Positions 63,796 to 64,000 of a DNA stretch of 64,000 nt are shown piece by piece. The translations under genes and the position numbers were made by a program. The DNA lies in assembly GCF_021245725.1 (NCBI RefSeq), contig NZ_JAJGSX010000009.1:186001-250000 (forward strand), written 5' to 3'. The notes beneath the pieces are model-generated. The model saw only the letters and a program-made list of their open reading frames with translations, made no database searches and was not told the DNA's origin. Source of the stretch: Pseudonocardia sp. TRM90224 (GTDB lineage Bacteria; Actinomycetota; Actinomycetes; Mycobacteriales; Pseudonocardiaceae). Position 1 is the stretch's first letter; each line of letters begins with the position of its first letter.

Positions 63796-64000
63796 ATGAC
63801 CGCCGACATGCCCTATGCCCTCCGTCGAGGTGCTCTGCGTGCGCTGCTGCCGGCGTCGGACGTCGATGCGCTGCTGGTCACCGACCTCGTCAACGTCCGC
63901 TACCTGACCGGGTTCACGGGCTCGAACGCGGTGCTGCTGATCAGCGCGGCGGGTGATGCGGCGAGCCGGTTCTGCACCGACGGCCGGTACACGACACAGG
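63796..64000 (+). CDS. pepQ: Xaa-Pro aminopeptidase/dipeptidase, N-terminal part
   Basis: ATG 63796 opens a frame that runs off the window end (68 codons visible). MTADMPYALRRGALRALLPASDVDALLVTDLVNVRYLTGFTGSNAVLLI is the creatinase N-terminal domain that precedes the M24 peptidase domain; in M. tuberculosis Rv2535c (pepQ) has this place after aroB. The metal site is beyond the window, so the activity is inferred. Confidence 0.85.
   Translation, partial: MTADMPYALRRGALRALLPASDVDALLVTDLVNVRYLTGFTGSNAVLLISAAGDAASRFCTDGRYTTQ

Overview
The window is a high-GC chromosomal segment from an actinobacterium, most likely Pseudonocardia or a close relative in the Pseudonocardiaceae. That placement rests on GC-rich codons with many GTG and some TTG starts, 4-base start/stop overlaps, and gene order. 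From memory, the conserved backbone follows the Mycobacterium tuberculosis order from ruvB (Rv2592c) to pepQ (Rv2535c), with many accessory genes inserted. No rRNA, tRNA, CRISPR array, phage gene or intact transposase was recognised.

Layout. 0-12.6 kb: end of ruvB, the preprotein translocase accessory genes yajC-secD-secF, apt, the (p)ppGpp synthetase/hydrolase rel, a secreted carboxylesterase, a membrane-anchored cyclophilin, an MBL-fold hydrolase, hisS and a small methyltransferase. 12.7-23.4 kb: a large YibE/F membrane protein, gluconokinase, a radical SAM protein interrupted by an intein and preceded by a LexA-type SOS box, a non-discriminating-type aspS, a DUF389 protein, a phosphotransferase-like protein, a block of nested palindromes, and an SGNH hydrolase. 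23.5-29.6 kb: a four-gene operon with two regulator-aminotransferase pairs, a Uma2-family protein, rarA and a VapBC-like pair. 29.6-39.4 kb: an AIM24 protein, a cytokinin-dehydrogenase-like flavoprotein, a DUF4185 protein coupled to arginine deiminase, then an Lrp regulator, a DDAH-like hydrolase and ornithine aminotransferase (an arginine-breakdown cluster), a secreted DNRLRE protein and a TetR regulator. 39.5-46 kb: a SigD-type sigma factor with a possible coupled leader peptide, two small membrane proteins, alaS, ruvX and mltG. 46-58.1 kb: an NCS1 permease with a Cys-rich tail, a spermidine-synthase-like protein, and a urease locus split into ureABC and ureFGD by surE, a sugar kinase, ku, a dehydrogenase and a hemerythrin. 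58.2-64 kb: a prepilin peptidase, then aroC, aroK and aroB for chorismate synthesis, a low-complexity Pro/Asn/Gln protein, a small DUF6458-like membrane protein and the start of pepQ.

The non-coding part is unusually structured. At least two families of long intergenic palindromes recur (a GGGCAGGAAAG...CTTTCCTGCCC family and a CCCCACCGTTTTG...CAAAACGGTGGGG family), mostly just after stop codons or between convergent genes. Some copies sit in larger composite elements with matching terminal inverted repeats. There is also a 22-base tandem/inverted array near 22 kb and a 162-base full-length foldback element at 60.1-60.3 kb.

The strongest leads are the intein that splits the radical SAM cluster motif under an SOS box, the palindrome-based elements, and the short coupled ORF before the sigma factor. 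All family assignments come from reading motifs and recalled homologues; no search was run.
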